38,688 nucleotides of DNA from Candidatus Thermoplasmatota archaeon (GTDB lineage: Archaea; Thermoplasmatota; SW-10-69-26; JACQPN01; JAJPHT01): NCBI GenBank assembly GCA_035540375.1, contig DATLGO010000021.1, positions 1 through 38,688 on the forward strand. Direction: 5' to 3'. The notes beneath the pieces are model-generated. The model was given only the letters and a program-made list of their open reading frames with translations, was not told where the DNA came from and ran no database searches. Position 1 is the first letter of the stretch. The number at the start of each line of letters is the position of its first letter. The position numbers and the translations under genes are program-made. Below are positions 1-8,475 of this stretch, one piece after another.

Positions 1-48
1 GCCCGAGCCCCAACCCGCTCCGGCGCCGGAGCGGGTTGGGGCTCGGGC
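1..48. repeat. Perfect 48-bp palindrome at the left edge
   Basis: Bases 1-24 are the exact reverse complement of bases 25-48, with no spacer. The palindrome starts at the first base of the window and lies inside the coding region of a secreted protein on the reverse strand. Up to the axis that protein reads as a Pro/Glu low-complexity linker; past the axis it changes to a different composition (ERVGAR). That is what a fold-back assembly error at a contig end would produce, although a natural palindrome cannot be excluded. Confidence 0.85.
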
Positions 49-230
49 GGGGCCTCCTCCTTCTTCGGAGGCGCGGGCTCGGGCTCCGGAGCCGGCTCGC
101 TCGGCGGGTCGGGGGCCGGCTCCTCGCCGGGCTCCTCATCGAGCATCTCCTCCACCGGGTCCTCGGCCGAAGCGGTCGCGAGGAAACCCAGCGCGAGCAG
201 GAGGCCGAGAGCCAGGACGGCAGAGCGCAC
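1..230 (-). CDS. Secreted protein with Pro/Glu-rich linker, N-terminal part only
   Basis: A reverse-strand reading frame begins at a GTG at 228-230 and stays open to the left edge. The first 22 residues (VRSAVLALGLLLALGFLATASA) form a typical signal peptide with an AxA-like cleavage site. They are followed by an acidic stretch (EDPVEEMLDEE) and then Pro-Glu-Pro repeats typical of a flexible surface linker. The rest of the protein is outside the window, so no function can be given. The gene is divergent from rnhC, with about 85 bp between them. The last dozen codons overlap the edge palindrome and may be artefactual. Confidence 0.6.
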   Translation of the reverse strand, partial: MRSAVLALGLLLALGFLATASAEDPVEEMLDEEPGEEPAPDPPSEPAPEPEPAPPKKEEAPPEPQPAPAPERVGAR

Positions 231-315
231 GCGGGACGACTCGGAAGGGAGGCGGGAAAGCCGGTCTGTAACGGACCTCGAAAAACGTTTGACTCCCGGC
301 CGCCCTTCCGCCCGC

Positions 316-1212
316 ATGGCCGGTTCCGTCGTCCTTGTCGTCGACCCCGCGCGGGCGGGCGAGGTGCGACGGTTCCTCGAATCGGACGGATTCGTTTTCG
401 AGCGCCGACCGCACGCTTTCTTCCTCGCCCGCTCGCGCGGCGTCACGGCGACGTTCTACGAGAGCGGCAAGCTCCTCGCGACCGGTCCTCGAGCCGAGGC
501 GTTCGCGGCGGATCTCGCGCGACGCCTCGGGCTCGCCGCGGGCGCGCCACGTCCGGAGCCCCCGGCGGGCCGGATCTTCGTTCCGCGCGCCGGCCTCGAC
601 GAGAGCGGGAAAGGGGACTACTTCGGGCCGCTCGTCGTCGCCGCCGTCGCGATCCCGACCCACGCCGTCGAACGCGATCTCGTCGCGCGCGGCGTCGCCG
701 ACTCGAAGACGGTGGAAGACGCGAGGTGTCTTGCGCTCGACGAGGCCATCCGCGCCTCGGCGCCCGCGGAGGTGGTCGTCTTCGAGCCCGAGGACTACAA
801 CGCGCGCCACGCGCGTTCGAGGAACCTGAACCTGATCCTCGCGGAAGGCCACGCGCGCGCTCTCGAAGGTCTCCTCGCGAGGCATCCCGTCGACGTCGCG
901 ATCGCCGACCAGTTCGGGGCGGCAAGCCTCATCGAGAACGCCCTTCTCGAGCGCGGCCGACGCGTGACGTTGGAGCAGCGCGTGCGCGCGGAATCGGATC
1001 CCGCCGTCGCCGCGGCGAGCCTCGTGGCGCGCGCGACCTTTCTCCGCGCCCTCGCCGACCTCTCCGACCGCTGGGGCGTCCGCCTCGCGAAGGGCGCGGG
1101 GCCGCCTGTCATCGAGTCCGGCCGCGCGTTCGTGCGGCGCCACGGTCGCGACGCGCTCGCGAAGGTGGCGAAGGTCCACTTCGCGACGACCGGCTCGCTC
1201 GGGAAGCCTTAA
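316..1212 (+). CDS. rnhC: Ribonuclease HIII
   Basis: This 298-residue enzyme hydrolyses the RNA strand of RNA-DNA hybrids. Residues 1-75 match the N-terminal TBP-like substrate-binding domain found in RNase HIII but not in RNase HII. The catalytic domain opens with LDESGKGDYFGPL (residues 94-106), the HIII form of the signature. The likely DEDE active site is D95, E96, D198 and E226. The C-terminal KVAKVHFATT also fits HIII. ATG 316 is chosen because the TTG at 289 would add nine residues before the conserved MAGSVVLVV strand. Archaea usually rely on RNase HII, so HIII is notable. Pcm follows on the same strand with its own promoter. Confidence 0.9.
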   Translation: MAGSVVLVVDPARAGEVRRFLESDGFVFERRPHAFFLARSRGVTATFYESGKLLATGPRAEAFAADLARRLGLAAGAPRPEPPAGRIFVPRAGLDESGKGDYFGPLVVAAVAIPTHAVERDLVARGVADSKTVEDARCLALDEAIRASAPAEVVVFEPEDYNARHARSRNLNLILAEGHARALEGLLARHPVDVAIADQFGAASLIENALLERGRRVTLEQRVRAESDPAVAAASLVARATFLRALADLSDRWGVRLAKGAGPPVIESGRAFVRRHGRDALAKVAKVHFATTGSLGKP

Positions 1213-1214
1213 GC
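1207..1214 (+). promoter_or_regulatory. TATA box for pcm, inside the rnhC stop region
   Basis: CCTTAAGC overlaps the last codon and stop of rnhC and is centred about 28 bp before the pcm ATG at 1239. This spacing fits archaeal TBP/TFB initiation at or next to the start codon, giving a leaderless transcript. Confidence 0.5.
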
Positions 1215-1238
1215 TCGGCGGACCCCGGATCGGGATCC

Positions 1239-1898
1239 ATGGATGCGTGGCGCGAGCGTCAGGCCCTCGTGGGTAGGCTCGTCTCCCAGGGCCTCGTGCG
1301 CTCCGAGCGCGTGCGCGCGGCGATGCTGAAGGTGCCGCGCGAGCGCTTCCTTCCCGGCGACGTCGCCGGCGACGCGTATCTCGATGCGCCGCTTTCGATC
1401 GGTTCCGGACAGACGGTGAGCGCGCCCCACATGGTCGCGATCATGGCCGAGGCGCTGCTTTGCGAGGGCGGCGAGAAGCTCCTCGAAATCGGGACCGGCT
1501 CGGGCTATCACGCGGCCGTGCTCGCCGACCTCGTGTCGCCGGGCCGCGTCGTGACGCTCGAGCGCATCCCGGAGCTCGCGGAGCGCGCGGAGCGGGCCCT
1601 CGCCGCCACCGGCTACGCGGACCGCGTGCGGGTCTTCGTCGCGGACGGATCGCGCGGATATCCCGAGGAGGCGCCGTTCGACCGCATCTCCGTCGCGGCC
1701 GCCGCCCCGCGCGTTCCGGGTCCGCTCGTGGACGCGCTCGCGCCCGGCGGCATCCTCGTCGCGCCGATCGGTGATGCGACGGGCCAGACCCTCATGCGGG
1801 TGCGGAAGCGGCGGGACGGCGCGGTGGCGCGCGAGGACCTCGGACCCGTCCGTTTCGTTCCCCTCGTGGGCGAGTTCGGCTATCCCGCAGGGTTTTAG
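1239..1898 (+). CDS. pcm: Protein-L-isoaspartate O-methyltransferase
   Basis: This 219-residue cytosolic enzyme methylates L-isoaspartyl residues in age-damaged proteins using S-adenosylmethionine, which starts their repair. The family motif GSGQTVSAPHMVA is at residues 55-67. The SAM-binding motif LLEIGTGSGYHAAVL starts at residue 81, and the later strands VVTLERIPELAERA and FDRISVAAAAP are in order. Length matches the family (about 210-230). The ATG lies 26 bp after the rnhC stop and about 28 bp after a TATA-like element, so no Shine-Dalgarno site is expected. Confidence 0.95.
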   Translation: MDAWRERQALVGRLVSQGLVRSERVRAAMLKVPRERFLPGDVAGDAYLDAPLSIGSGQTVSAPHMVAIMAEALLCEGGEKLLEIGTGSGYHAAVLADLVSPGRVVTLERIPELAERAERALAATGYADRVRVFVADGSRGYPEEAPFDRISVAAAAPRVPGPLVDALAPGGILVAPIGDATGQTLMRVRKRRDGAVAREDLGPVRFVPLVGEFGYPAGF

Positions 1899-1899
1899 C
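1893..1899 (+). promoter_or_regulatory. TATA-like element overlapping the pcm stop
   Basis: TTTTAGC is centred 27 bp before the ATG at 1923 and contains the pcm stop codon. The geometry matches the other leaderless starts in this window. Confidence 0.4.
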
Positions 1900-1922
1900 G
1901 TCGACCCGCCCTCGCCCGCACG

Positions 1923-2258
1923 ATGGCTGCCCGCAAGGCCCGCCGCGCGCGGGCGAAGTCGCCCGCATTCCCGCTTGCGTACGTGAAATACCACGACCAC
2001 TGCTGGCTCGAGAGCAAGGATCTCAAGTCCATCGCAAAGGCCAAGCCTTACGTCATCGAGGAGTCGGGTTTCCTCCTGCAGGAAACGCCCCGCTTCATCA
2101 CGCTCGCGAAGCAGCGGTCGAAGGACGGGGAGAAGGGGCGGACCCAGTACGAGGACGTCACGATCATCATGAGGAGCGACATCCTCGACATGCGGACGTT
2201 CGGCCTCGCGCCCGCGCCACGTCGCCGCGCCACCCGCGCTTCGAGGAACCGGCCATAG
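1923..2258 (+). CDS. Small hypothetical protein
   Basis: The 111-residue product has a basic N-terminus ([12 protein letters not shown]), a compact middle ([14 protein letters not shown], then [20 protein letters not shown]) and a very basic tail after DMRTFG. The middle resembles small single-domain proteins with alternating beta strands, in which an aromatic/His-Cys segment is followed by EESGFLL and a FITLAxQ strand. I do not recognise a named family. Codon third positions are strongly GC-biased, as in real genes here. The start sits 27 bp after a TATA-like element. Confidence 0.7.
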   Translation: MAARKARRARAKSPAFPLAYVKYHDHCWLESKDLKSIAKAKPYVIEESGFLLQETPRFITLAKQRSKDGEKGRTQYEDVTIIMRSDILDMRTFGLAPAPRRRATRASRNRP

Positions 2259-2290
2259 ATCACTTCAAGGAAGCGGGGCCACGGCCGCCC

Positions 2291-2500
2291 ATGGCCGTGG
2301 ACGAGCGAAGGCGTCCGACCGAGGAAGGAGAGACGCGCGCGAAGGAGAAGAACCCCGGGCAATCGCCCGACCTGCACATCCTTGCCGAGCAGAACCTGGT
2401 CGGCGAGCGCAAGAGCGAGCCTCGCCTTGCGGGTGGCATGGCGGAGAGTCCGGTCGAGAAGCGCCGGGCCCGGAAGGACGAGACGCCCCCGGAGGAGTGA
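2291..2500 (+). CDS. Small charged, probably disordered protein
   Basis: The 69-residue frame has about 85% G or C at third codon positions, which argues that it is translated. The product is almost entirely charged or small residues ([13 protein letters not shown]... RKDETPPEE), with no hydrophobic core and no cysteine, so it is probably disordered. It ends in Glu-Glu. No family is recognised. A TATA-like CATAGATC lies at 2254-2261. It sits alone in the 330-bp gap between the hypothetical gene at 1923 and hutU; otherwise the gap holds nothing I can name. Confidence 0.45.
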   Translation: MAVDERRRPTEEGETRAKEKNPGQSPDLHILAEQNLVGERKSEPRLAGGMAESPVEKRRARKDETPPEE

Positions 2501-2586
2501 GGGGAGCCTCTAAGAAGCCGGGTCGCGTTCGCCCGCTTGGTGAGCGACTGACCGGCGGACCGAGCGCGCTCTGGCGCGACGAGTTC

Positions 2587-4233
2587 ATGGGCGCGCCCAC
2601 GGGAACGCGCCGCTCGACGAAGGGATGGGCCCAGGAGGCCGCCCTTCGTCTCCTCAACAACAACCTCGACCCGAACGTGGCCGAGGATCCCGAACGACTC
2701 GTGGTCTACGGCGGGATCGGCAAGGCCGCGCGGGACTGGAAGAGCTACGACGCGATCGTCGCGGCCCTGCGGGCGCTCGAAGGCGACGAGACGTTGCTCG
2801 TCGCGAGCGGCAAGCCCGTCGCCGTGTTCCGCACGCACGCGATGGCGCCACGCGTCCTCATCGCGAACTCGCTACTCGTCCCGAAATGGGCGACGTGGGA
2901 GCATTTCTACGAGCTCGAATCGAAGGGACTCATGATGTACGGCCAGATGACCGCGGGGTCGTGGGCCTACATCGGCACGCAGGGCATCATCCAGGGAACG
3001 TACGAGACGTTCGCCGCGTGCGCCGCGAGGCATTTCGGCGGCACGCTCGCGGGACGCTGGACGCTCACGGGCGGCCTCGGCGGGATGGGCGGCGCGCAGC
3101 CGCTCGCGGTCACCATGAATGGCGGGGTCGCGATCGCGGTCGAGGTGGATGAGCGCCGTGTCGACCGGCGCATCGAAACCGGCTATTGCATGACGAAGGC
3201 GCGAAGCGTCGACGAGGCGTGGCGTCTCGCGGAGCGCGCGCTCGCCGCGAAGGAGCCCCTCTCCATCGGTCTCGTCGGCAACTGCGCCGACACCCACCCG
3301 GAATTCCTCCGCCGGGGGCTCGTACCCGACGTGGTCACGGACCAGACGTCGGCCCACGACGAGCTGAACGGTTACGTGCCGCACGGGATGACGCTTGCGG
3401 AGGCGGTCGAGCTCCGCGCGAAGGATCCGACCGCGTACCGTCATGCGGCCTGGCAATCCATGGGAGCCCACGTCGAGGCGATGCTGGAGATGCGCCGCCG
3501 CGGCGCGATCGCGTTCGACTACGGCAACAACATCCGCGCTCAGGCCCGCGACCACGCGGGCGTGCGCGACGCCTTCGACATCCCCGGATTCGTTCCCGAA
3601 TACATCCGCCCGCTCTTCTGCGAAGGCAAGGGCCCGTTCCGCTGGGTCGCGCTTTCGGGCGACAAGGCGGACATCGCGGCGACCGACCGCGCCCTCCTCG
3701 AGCTCTTCCCGGAAAACGCGTCGATGAGGCGCTGGCTCACGCTCGCCGCCAAGCACGTCCACTTCCAGGGCCTCCCCGCCCGCGTTTGCTGGCTCGGTTA
3801 CGGCGAGCGCGACAAGGCCGCGCTCCGGTTCAACGAGATGGTGCGCTCGGGCGAGGTGAGCGGCCCGCTCGTCATCACGCGCGACCATCTCGACGCCGGG
3901 AGCGTCGCCTCGCCGAACCGCGAGACGGAGGCGATGCGCGACGGGTCCGACGCCGTCGCCGACTGGCCCATCCTGAACGCACTCGTGAACGTGGCCGCCG
4001 GGGCCGACATCGTCTCCGTCCATCACGGCGGCGGCGTGGGCATGGGCTACAGCATCCACGCGAACATGCACGTCGTCCTCGACGGGACCGAGCTCGCCGC
4101 GGAGAAGGCGAAGCGCGCCTTCCTGACCGACCCCGGGATGGGCGTCGTGAGGCACGCGGACGCGGGCTACGACGAAGCGGTCGCGGTCGCGCGCTCGACC
4201 GGCCTCAAGATGCCGATGCTGGAGAGATCCTGA
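2587..4233 (+). CDS. hutU: Urocanate hydratase
   Basis: This enzyme performs the second step of histidine degradation, converting urocanate to 4-imidazolone-5-propionate with tightly bound NAD. The 548-residue length is normal. Clear family blocks are LNNNLDP (about residue 24), [13 protein letters not shown] (39-51), the NAD-binding [13 protein letters not shown] (162-174), [10 protein letters not shown] (231-240) and [17 protein letters not shown] with the conserved Cys345. ATG 2587 places the conserved WAQEAALR at the usual distance from the N-terminus; the GTG at 2497 would add 30 unsupported residues. The stop overlaps the hutG start by one base, so the genes are translationally coupled. 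Histidine ammonia-lyase, which supplies the substrate, is not in the window. Confidence 0.97.
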   Translation: MGAPTGTRRSTKGWAQEAALRLLNNNLDPNVAEDPERLVVYGGIGKAARDWKSYDAIVAALRALEGDETLLVASGKPVAVFRTHAMAPRVLIANSLLVPKWATWEHFYELESKGLMMYGQMTAGSWAYIGTQGIIQGTYETFAACAARHFGGTLAGRWTLTGGLGGMGGAQPLAVTMNGGVAIAVEVDERRVDRRIETGYCMTKARSVDEAWRLAERALAAKEPLSIGLVGNCADTHPEFLRRGLVPDVVTDQTSAHDELNGYVPHGMTLAEAVELRAKDPTAYRHAAWQSMGAHVEAMLEMRRRGAIAFDYGNNIRAQARDHAGVRDAFDIPGFVPEYIRPLFCEGKGPFRWVALSGDKADIAATDRALLELFPENASMRRWLTLAAKHVHFQGLPARVCWLGYGERDKAALRFNEMVRSGEVSGPLVITRDHLDAGSVASPNRETEAMRDGSDAVADWPILNALVNVAAGADIVSVHHGGGVGMGYSIHANMHVVLDGTELAAEKAKRAFLTDPGMGVVRHADAGYDEAVAVARSTGLKMPMLERS

Positions 4234-5159
4234 TGGAACGGACGTCCTTCGTCTCGACCGACCACCTCTGGAACGCGCGCCCGCAGGACCCGAACGACGT
4301 GTTCTTCGCGCAGGTGGTCGAAAAGGGCCCGAGGCCCGCGCGCTTCGCGCTCTTCGGCGTGCCGTTCGACGGCGCCGTCCTCGGGCGTCCCGGCGCGCGC
4401 GCCGGGCCGGACGCGATCCGCCACGAGATGGCGAAGCTCAAGCCGTGGACGGTGGCGCGGGGCGCCGCAGACATCTCCGTCGCGGACTGGGGAAACGTCC
4501 GCATCCCGCACGGAAGCGTCGCGGAGGCGCACCAGGCGATCGAGACGGCCGCCCTCGAGGTCGTCGCATCGGGATCGATTCCCATGACGCTCGGCGGCGA
4601 CCACTCGATCACGTTCCCGCTCGTGAAGGCGCACGAAGGCCGCCGCTCGCGGATCGGCGTCATCAACCTCGACGCGCACCTCGACGTGCGCGACGTCGTC
4701 GACGGCCGTCTCAACTCGGGGCAGTCGTTCGGCCGTCTCCTCGACCTCGGCATCGTCCAGGGCGCGAACCTCGTCGAGGTCGGCATCCGCGATTTCGCAA
4801 ACGCGCCCCGTTACGCGGAGAAGGCCGCGAAGCGCGGCGCGACCGTGATCGGCGCGGAAGAGTGGCGCGAGCGGGGCATCGCGGCGATCGACCGCGCGAT
4901 CGAGATCGCGGGGGACGGTACGGAGGGCGTCTACCTGAGCGTGGACCTCGACGTCCTCGACCAGGCCCACGGACCCGGCGTATCGGCCCCCACTCCGGGG
5001 GGCGTCGATTCGGGCACGCTCCTCACCGCCGTCCGGCGGATCGCCAAGCACGCGAAGCTCGTCGGCTGCGACTTCGTCGAGGTGGCGCCCCCGCTCGAGC
5101 GCGACCACCTCACGGCGCGGACCGCGGCCTGGGCCGCGATGACCGTGCTCTCGGCGTGA
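4233..5159 (+). CDS. hutG: Ureohydrolase, probable formimidoylglutamase
   Basis: This is a 308-residue arginase/agmatinase-fold hydrolase with a binuclear manganese site. The ligands are visible: H124 in GGDHS, D147/H149/D151 in NLDAHLDVRD, and D238/D240 in SVDLDVLD. SAPTPGG at 251-257 is also typical. Sequence alone does not separate formimidoylglutamase from agmatinase. The position between hutU and hutI makes cleavage of N-formimidoyl-glutamate to glutamate and formamide the best reading. The start ATG shares one base with the hutU stop, which fixes the start. Confidence 0.9.
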   Translation: MERTSFVSTDHLWNARPQDPNDVFFAQVVEKGPRPARFALFGVPFDGAVLGRPGARAGPDAIRHEMAKLKPWTVARGAADISVADWGNVRIPHGSVAEAHQAIETAALEVVASGSIPMTLGGDHSITFPLVKAHEGRRSRIGVINLDAHLDVRDVVDGRLNSGQSFGRLLDLGIVQGANLVEVGIRDFANAPRYAEKAAKRGATVIGAEEWRERGIAAIDRAIEIAGDGTEGVYLSVDLDVLDQAHGPGVSAPTPGGVDSGTLLTAVRRIAKHAKLVGCDFVEVAPPLERDHLTARTAAWAAMTVLSA

Positions 5160-5199
5160 CAGCGCAAGCGTCAAGCGGGGTCCGCGCCTTGCGCCGCTC

Positions 5200-6444
5200 G
5201 TGAGCGACCTCCTCGTCACGAACGTCGGCGAATGCGCGACCCTTGCGGGCGGCGTGCGCCGCGGCGCGGCCATGCGCGACGCCGCGATCCAGAAGGACGT
5301 CGCGATCGTCGTCGTCGACGGGCTCGTGAAGGAGATCGGTCCGACGGAGAAGGTCGCGCGGAAATGGCGCGGCGAGGTCGACCTCCGCATCAACGCGGGC
5401 GGGCGTGCCGTGGTTCCGGGTTTCGTCGACCCCCATACCCACGCAGTCTTCGCGGACGACCGCGCGCACGAGTATGATCTGAAGCTTCAGGGCCTCTCCT
5501 ACGGCGAGATCCTCGCGCGCGGCGGAGGCATCCACTACACGGTCGAGAGGACGCGGAAAGCGAGCCGCGCCGAGCTCCTCAAGCAGCTTCTCGGCCGCCT
5601 CGACCGGGCGCTCGACCACGGCACGACGACGATGGAGATCAAGACCGGGTACGGTCTCGACAAGGACACGGAATTGAGGCTGCTCGAAGTCGTCGGCGAC
5701 GCGACCGAGCGCCACGTGATGGACCTCGTGACGACCTTCATGGGCGCGCACGCGATCCCCAAGGATTCGGGCGGCCAGGAGGCGTACGCCGACTTCGTCA
5801 TCGACGAGGTCCTCCCCGAGGCGGCCGAGGGCGCGGAGTTCGTCGACGTGTTCTGCGAGGAGGGCGTGTTCGACGTGCCGACGTCGCGCCGCATCCTCGA
5901 GGCTGGGCGCGGCCTCGGCCTCAGCGTGAAGGTGCACGCGGACGAGCTCGCCCGCTCGGGGGGTTCGCGCCTCGCGGCCGAATTGCACGCGACGAGCGCC
6001 GATCACCTGCTCCACGCGACGAAGGAGGACATCGCGGGGCTTGTCGAGGCCGACGTCGTCCCGGTGCTCCTTCCGGGGACGGCCTTCAACCTGGGCGGCG
6101 GTTACGCCGACGCCCGCCAGATGATCGCGCTCGGCGCCCCCGTCGCGCTCGCGACGGACCTCAATCCGAACTGCTGGCTCGAGAGCATGCCGCTCGTCAT
6201 GAGCTTCGCGTGCACGGCGATGAGGATGACGCCCGCCGAGGCGCTCGCCGCGTGCACCATCAACGCCGCGGCCGCGCTCGGCCGCGAAGCCGAGGTGGGC
6301 TCGATCGAGCCCGGCAAGCGGGCCGATTTCGTCCTCCTCGACGCCCCGTCCCACGCCCACCTGCCCTACCGGCTCGGCGGCAACCTGGCGTGGCGCGTCG
6401 TGAAGGACGGCATCGTGGTCGTCGACCGCAGCGACCGTCGTTGA
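5200..6444 (+). CDS. hutI: Imidazolonepropionase
   Basis: This 414-residue amidohydrolase opens the imidazolone ring to give N-formimidoyl-glutamate. Metal ligands of the family are seen as H79 and H81 (DPHTHAVF), H246 (VKVHADEL) and D320 (ALATDLNPN). Other family blocks are KTGYGLD, FMGAHAIP and PGTAFNLGGGYADARQM. A GTG at 5200 is used because it immediately precedes the conserved first strand. It lies 40 bp after hutG on the same strand and is presumably co-transcribed. HutG, which acts on its product, is encoded just upstream. Confidence 0.97.
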   Translation: MSDLLVTNVGECATLAGGVRRGAAMRDAAIQKDVAIVVVDGLVKEIGPTEKVARKWRGEVDLRINAGGRAVVPGFVDPHTHAVFADDRAHEYDLKLQGLSYGEILARGGGIHYTVERTRKASRAELLKQLLGRLDRALDHGTTTMEIKTGYGLDKDTELRLLEVVGDATERHVMDLVTTFMGAHAIPKDSGGQEAYADFVIDEVLPEAAEGAEFVDVFCEEGVFDVPTSRRILEAGRGLGLSVKVHADELARSGGSRLAAELHATSADHLLHATKEDIAGLVEADVVPVLLPGTAFNLGGGYADARQMIALGAPVALATDLNPNCWLESMPLVMSFACTAMRMTPAEALAACTINAAAALGREAEVGSIEPGKRADFVLLDAPSHAHLPYRLGGNLAWRVVKDGIVVVDRSDRR

Positions 6445-6475
6445 ACTCGTCGCTCACGTCGCCCGTCGACCCTCG

Positions 6476-7495
6476 TCAGAAGAACGCGTCCAGGCTCCGC
6501 TGCTTCCCCGCCTCGTGGAGCGCCTGGTATCGGGCCACCGCAGCCTTCACGCGCTCCTCGCCGAAGGCGTGCTCCCCGACGAGGAGGCCGAGGACCCGGC
6601 GCTCGTCGGCCTTGCCCCACGCGAGGGTCACGTCGTCCGTGACGGGAGGATGGAGGAAGATCTCGATGATGGCGTCGAGGTTCGGGACCTCCTGGCCCAG
6701 GTCCCCGAGGACGCGCTTCACGTCGCCCTTGTCCTTGAGCGCCTTCACGCCCTTCTTGGGACCGATGCCCTTGATGCCCGCGTTGAAATCCGTGCCGACG
6801 AGGATGGCGACGCCGACGAGCTGCTCGCGCGTGAGGCCCGTCGCGGCGAGGGCCGCGTCGAGCGTGATCATCTCGGGCTCCACGTCCACCCACACGCTCT
6901 TGCCGGGAAGCTTGCGGCGCCCAGTGACGGTCATGTTGCGAACGAGACGCGGCGCGCCGAAAAGCAGGGAATCGAAGTCCTGCGACGAGGAGGCGTAGAC
7001 CAGTCCCCGCGCCGCCATGTGCGCGGCCTGCGCCTCGCCTTCGCCCGGGGCCTGGACGTGCGGGATGCCGAGGGCGTCGAGGAGCCGCTTCGACTGCCCG
7101 ACCATGTCCTGCGTGAGGCGCGCCGTCTGCTGCGACTTGCTGAAGGCGCGCTCGCGGTCGCCCGCCGCGACCGCCGCCGCGTAGTCGGCCTCCGCCTTCT
7201 CCTTGCGCTCGCGGCGTCCGGCGAGCGTCGCGGCCTTGAGCTCCGAGGGCTTGCCGTCGAAGACGTAGACGGGCTTGATGCCGGCCTCGGCGAGGTTCGC
7301 GGTGCGATAGAGCAAACCCGCGAGATGGCTCGTGACCCGGCCCTCGCGGTCCTTGAGCGGCGTGCCGTCCGGCTGCCGGATGATGGAGAGGAACTGGTAG
7401 ATGGCGTTGTAGGCGTCGATGGCGATGGCCTTGCCCTTGAAGTCCGTGAGCCTGCGTCCCTCGGTCGGGACGACGTCGCCCAGGTCGACGCCCAT
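6476..7495 (-). CDS. fen: Flap endonuclease 1
   Basis: This structure-specific 5' flap nuclease acts in Okazaki-fragment maturation and base-excision repair. The 339-residue length is typical of archaeal FEN-1. The N-terminus MGVDLGDVVP and the metal-binding acidic residues D27, D80, E152, E154, D173, D175 and D236 are all in place (VFDGKP, APGEGEAQAA, SSSQDFDSLLFG, LVGTDFN). IKGIGPKKG forms the helix-hairpin-helix. The last eight residues, QRSLDAFF (332-339), are a textbook PIP box for docking to PCNA. It is convergent with hutI. Confidence 0.97.
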   Translation of the reverse strand: MGVDLGDVVPTEGRRLTDFKGKAIAIDAYNAIYQFLSIIRQPDGTPLKDREGRVTSHLAGLLYRTANLAEAGIKPVYVFDGKPSELKAATLAGRRERKEKAEADYAAAVAAGDRERAFSKSQQTARLTQDMVGQSKRLLDALGIPHVQAPGEGEAQAAHMAARGLVYASSSQDFDSLLFGAPRLVRNMTVTGRRKLPGKSVWVDVEPEMITLDAALAATGLTREQLVGVAILVGTDFNAGIKGIGPKKGVKALKDKGDVKRVLGDLGQEVPNLDAIIEIFLHPPVTDDVTLAWGKADERRVLGLLVGEHAFGEERVKAAVARYQALHEAGKQRSLDAFF

Positions 7496-7537
7496 GCGCT
7501 CCCGAACCAGCCCCCGGAAGAAAAGGTTAGGGGTCGC

Positions 7538-8284
7538 TCACGCGCGCGCCGGGCGCAGCTTTTCCAGGGCGAACTTCACGATGACGGGCACGACGATGAG
7601 CGAGAGCGTGACCGCGGCGCTGATCTCCTTCGGGATGTCGAAGTCCTTGTAGCCGAGATTGTGCGCGCCTTCCACCGCGACGAGCTTCAGGCCGACGAAC
7701 CCGACCGCGACGTAGGCGAGCGTCTCGAGCGTCGGGAACCAGTCCATGATGCGCGTCATGTAGGCGGCGCTGACGCGGAGCGCGAGGATGGCCGTCATGG
7801 ACGCGAGAACGATGAGGGGGATCTTGTCCGTGAGGGCCACGGCCACGAGCACCTGGTCGAGCGCGAAGGCGAGGTCGGCGAGCTCGACCATGAGGACAAT
7901 GCCCCAGAAACCGGAGAGGCCGAGGAAGGAGGGGATCTTCTTCTCCTTCTCGTGGCCGTCGCCGCGCAGCTGGACGATGTGGCTCACCGAGAGGTAGATC
8001 AGGTACGCCCCGCCGACGAGCTTCAGGATCGGATTCGCGATGATGAACGCGACGCTGAGGATCGCGAGGACGCGAAGCACGTACGCGCCGCCGATGCCGT
8101 AGAGGAGCGCCTTGCGCCGCTGCTCGACCGGAAGCCGGCGCACGAGCGCCGCGAGGATGGCGGCGTTGTCGAAGCTCAGGACCCCTTCGAGCGCGACGAG
8201 CGTGACGAAGATGCCGATGTCGGTCGGCTCGAACTGGTAATCGAGAACCACGAAGGTCGAGGACGCAACGGAGCCATCGTTCAT
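7538..8284 (-). CDS. TerC-family integral membrane protein
   Basis: The 248-residue protein has about seven hydrophobic helices and the TerC signature LEGVLSFDNAAILA with D39 and N40, plus a second acidic membrane motif (MVELADLAFALDQVLVA). TerC proteins are implicated in tellurite resistance and, in better-studied members, manganese export or metal loading of exported enzymes. The substrate here is unknown. It is transcribed towards fen, 42 bp away, and divergently from the AAA ATPase gene. The 190-bp gap upstream carries the ATPase promoter and nothing else recognised. Confidence 0.9.
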   Translation of the reverse strand: MNDGSVASSTFVVLDYQFEPTDIGIFVTLVALEGVLSFDNAAILAALVRRLPVEQRRKALLYGIGGAYVLRVLAILSVAFIIANPILKLVGGAYLIYLSVSHIVQLRGDGHEKEKKIPSFLGLSGFWGIVLMVELADLAFALDQVLVAVALTDKIPLIVLASMTAILALRVSAAYMTRIMDWFPTLETLAYVAVGFVGLKLVAVEGAHNLGYKDFDIPKEISAAVTLSLIVVPVIVKFALEKLRPARA

Positions 8285-8407
8285 AAATCCGGACGGTTGA
8301 ACCCGAGTCGGTCGCCGTCCACGCGACCCAGGTTTCCGACGGCGTTGCTCGGCGCGCCGCGGCCTACCTGAAGGCGCGGTTGGGCGGGCTTCCTCTCTAA
8401 GCGGAAG

Positions 8408-8416
8408 GCTTAATGT
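8408..8416 (+). promoter_or_regulatory. Probable TATA box of the ARC-like ATPase gene
   Basis: GGCTTAATG lies in the divergent region upstream of the ATPase. It would start a transcript near 8438, leaving a leader of about 38 nt that ends in GGTGGA (8465-8470), five bases before the ATG at 8476. Confidence 0.45.
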
Positions 8417-8475
8417 AAGGCAGATACAAACCGGCCTACGCGGCCGGGACCCGCGGATTCACCCGGTGGACTTTC

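Noticed and set aside
36-1898. 620-residue open frame covering rnhC and ending in pcm
   Set aside because: Only its last 219 codons (pcm) read as protein; the rest is Arg/Pro-rich out-of-frame sequence over rnhC, as expected at very high GC.
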